The position numbers and the translations under genes were made by a program. A model generated the notes under the pieces. That model had not been told where the DNA came from. It ran no database searches and was given only the letters and a program-made list of their open reading frames with translations. A stretch of 64,000 nt of DNA. Origin: an uncultured Lachnospiraceae bacterium (lineage in GTDB: Bacteria; Bacillota; Clostridia; Lachnospirales; Lachnospiraceae). Positions 62,185 through 64,000 of this stretch are shown piece by piece (position 1 is the stretch's first letter; each line of letters starts with the position of its first letter). The stretch covers positions 62,001 to 126,000 of the forward strand of contig URXX01000005.1 of NCBI GenBank assembly GCA_900551895.1, in the 5' to 3' direction.

Positions 62185-63910
62185 GACGAGCCACCTCCTC
62201 TTTAGAAAGTTGTGAGGAACAGATTTCTTTATACACTTCACAGGTTTTCAGCAATTCCCCGTGTGTTCCGCTGCCCACAAGTTTTCCTTTATCCAGCACA
62301 AAAATTTTATCCGCTTTCATCATGGACATTACTCTCTGAGAAACAATACACACTGTCATGGCATTCGTATTTTCCGCTATTGCTCTTCTTAGTTTTGCAT
62401 CTGTCGCAAAATCAAGCGCCGATGTGCTGTCATCCAATATAAGTATTTCCGGTTTTCTCACCAATGCCCGCGCAATCGTCAGACGCTGTTTTTGTCCGCC
62501 GGATAAATTTTTCCCGCCTTCCTGAATAACCGTATCCAACTCTTTTTCCTTTTCTTTTACCACGCTGTCCGCCTGTGCTATACGAAGTGCTTCCCAAATC
62601 TCCTCATCGGAAGCATTTTCATTTCCAAGCAGCATATTGTCACGTATTGTTCCGTGAAATAAAACTGCTTTCTGTGGTACAATACCGAACTTCTCACGTA
62701 AAATATCCAAATCGTATTCTTTTACATCTTTTCCGTCTATTCTTACGTTTCCCGAAGTCACATCATAAAATCGGGGAAGCAGATTGATAAGCGTTGTTTT
62801 CCCTGAACCCGTTCCTCCGATAATGCCGACAGTTTCTCCTTTTTTTACGGAAAGTGTAATATCTTCCAAAACCGCTTCCTTATCACCGTGATACAGCATG
62901 CTGACATTTTCCAGTTCAATCTGCATCTCACTGCTTCCACCCTCTTCTTCCGTACCTCTTTGAATAGAAGATTGCAAGGCAAATACTTCATTGATGCGTT
63001 CCGCAGATGCCAGCGCTTTTGTAAATGTAATAATTAAATTTGCCAAAGCGACAAGGGCAAGCAAAATCTGTGACATATAGTTTACAAGCGCCACAACTTC
63101 CCCTTGAGAAAGATTTCCGTAATAAACTTCTTTTCCTCCGAGCCATACAATTAAAATGGTTGCCCCATTTACAATCAGATATGTGACCGGATTTAAGAGA
63201 GCCGATATTTTCCCTACGAAAGTCTGCATATGCATCAAGTTTTTTGTTTCCTGACAAAATTCTTCTTTCTCCCTTTCCTGCGTACGAAACGCCCTGACAA
63301 CACGGACACCTGAAAGGTTCTCTCTTGTCATCAGCATAATCTTTTCCAATTTTTTCTGTACTTTTCTATAGAGAGGGATTGTCCATATCATAATTCCATA
63401 AATAACTACGGATAAAATCGGTACTGCCACAACAAAAATAAGCGCCAATTTTACACTGATTGTAAATGCCATTGCCATTGCTCCCACTACAATAAACGGC
63501 GAACGTAAAAACAGTCGCAGGACAAGATTTACTCCCGATTGCACTTGATTAATATCACTTGTCATTCTCGTCACAAGCGTTGCATTGCCCGCCATATCTA
63601 ATTCCCTATAGGAAAGTGTTCCGATATGCCTGAAAAAATCTTCCCGCAACTCTGTACTGAATCCAACCGCCGCCTTTGCCGCAAAATATTGCGCCGTCAG
63701 TGAACATACAAGTCCAAGAACACCAAAGGCTACTAAAACCGCTCCCATTTTCCACACAAATGGCATATTTTGATTTTTTATCCCCACATCAATCATTCTC
63801 GCCATAATAATCGGGACAGTCAATTCAAAACAAGCCTCAAGCAATTTAAACAGCGGTCCTATAATACTCTCCTTTTTGTAATGCTTTAAATATTTTAATA
63901 ACTTTCTCAT
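62177..63910 (-). CDS. ABC exporter half, first subunit (MdlA-like)
   Basis: A 577-residue fused membrane-ATPase half transporter with six helices in the first 300 residues. The ATPase domain has Walker A GGTGSGKTT, signature LSGGQKQR and Walker B LILDDSTSALD, where Asp replaces the usual catalytic Glu. The switch residue is also changed, to Gln in VSQRVM. Such degeneration is typical of one half of a heterodimeric exporter, leaving one fully active site. Substrate unknown. Start after GAAGGGG. Confidence 0.92.
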   Translation of the reverse strand: MRKLLKYLKHYKKESIIGPLFKLLEACFELTVPIIMARMIDVGIKNQNMPFVWKMGAVLVAFGVLGLVCSLTAQYFAAKAAVGFSTELREDFFRHIGTLSYRELDMAGNATLVTRMTSDINQVQSGVNLVLRLFLRSPFIVVGAMAMAFTISVKLALIFVVAVPILSVVIYGIMIWTIPLYRKVQKKLEKIMLMTRENLSGVRVVRAFRTQEREKEEFCQETKNLMHMQTFVGKISALLNPVTYLIVNGATILIVWLGGKEVYYGNLSQGEVVALVNYMSQILLALVALANLIITFTKALASAERINEVFALQSSIQRGTEEEGGSSEMQIELENVSMLYHGDKEAVLEDITLSVKKGETVGIIGGTGSGKTTLINLLPRFYDVTSGNVRIDGKDVKEYDLDILREKFGIVPQKAVLFHGTIRDNMLLGNENASDEEIWEALRIAQADSVVKEKEKELDTVIQEGGKNLSGGQKQRLTIARALVRKPEILILDDSTSALDFATDAKLRRAIAENTNAMTVCIVSQRVMSMMKADKIFVLDKGKLVGSGTHGELLKTCEVYKEICSSQLSKEEVARHA

Positions 63911-64000
63911 CTCTTCCCCTTCTTTTATTTCTTCTGACTTCCTATTTTATCACGAACATTTTCCCTCTTCAACTTGTCATTTTTCCTGAAATTGTCTATA

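Noticed and set aside
1..64000. CRISPR array, prophage, insertion sequence, tRNA or rRNA genes
   Set aside because: No regular direct repeats with spacers, no transposase or phage-type genes, and no cloverleaf-like or ribosomal sequence was recognised on either strand. A tRNA scan would settle the tRNA point.

Overview
The window is a compact, AT-rich, gene-dense chromosomal segment from a low-GC Gram-positive anaerobe. The best fit is the class Clostridia, probably family Lachnospiraceae. The reasons are a tig-clpP-clpX-lon order, HPr kinase, type III pantothenate kinase beside an ECF PanT component, a long-form hibernation factor, a DUF1846 protein, a YlmC/YmxH sporulation protein and a two-OB-fold SSB-like protein in a dap operon. 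This is inference from gene content; no species is claimed. No rRNA, tRNA, insertion sequence, prophage or CRISPR array was seen.

Layout. 1-4.7 kb (minus): proteostasis genes tig, clpP, clpX and the first codons of lon, preceded by a lipoprotein and a DJ-1/PfpI protein. 4.8-11.9 kb: a CYTH protein (+), then a minus-strand run secA, prfB (with its +1 frameshift site), an ACT-domain protein, hom and lysC. 12.1-15.6 kb (minus): a CPBP protease, a small lipoprotein, dapB, dapA and the SSB-like protein. 15.6-16.3 kb is the only long stretch without a large gene. It holds a likely type I toxin-antitoxin pair: a 28-residue hydrophobic peptide (minus) facing a short RNA (plus) driven by a perfect consensus promoter. 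16.3-20.3 kb (+): bipA, a PAP2 phosphatase, a PsiE-like protein and hpf. 20.4-29.1 kb: yigZ (-), a class A penicillin-binding protein (+), ROK kinase, hprK, uvrC and an amino acid permease (-).

29.2-33.8 kb (minus) is a complete Bce-type peptide-sensing and resistance module (ABC transporter, regulator, kinase) with a candidate regulator site upstream. Then come ftsH (-) and a DUF1846 protein (+). 37.5-44.6 kb (minus) is a catabolic cluster that looks built for four-carbon acid sugars: a dehydrogenase, two different DUF1537 kinases, a PdxA2-like enzyme, a GntP permease and a DeoR regulator. 44.7-50.4 kb holds an orphan membrane-anchored protein (+), lrgAB with a HAD phosphatase, yitT, asparaginase, a small HD alarmone-type hydrolase (all -) and a FabG-like reductase (+).

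50.4-55.3 kb groups coenzyme A genes: panT, coaX, truA, xth and an isochorismatase-family hydrolase on the minus strand, divergent from coaBC. nrdR and ylmC follow. 56.2-63.9 kb is an export block: a NatAB-like ABC transporter, a MATE pump divergent from a MerR regulator with a textbook 19-bp-spacer promoter, and a heterodimeric ABC exporter.

Most gene ends carry clear intrinsic terminators. Several fold perfectly only in the minus-strand RNA because of G-U pairs, which helps to tell which transcript they end. Starts were set by eye from ribosome binding sites, and many are shorter than the longest open frame.
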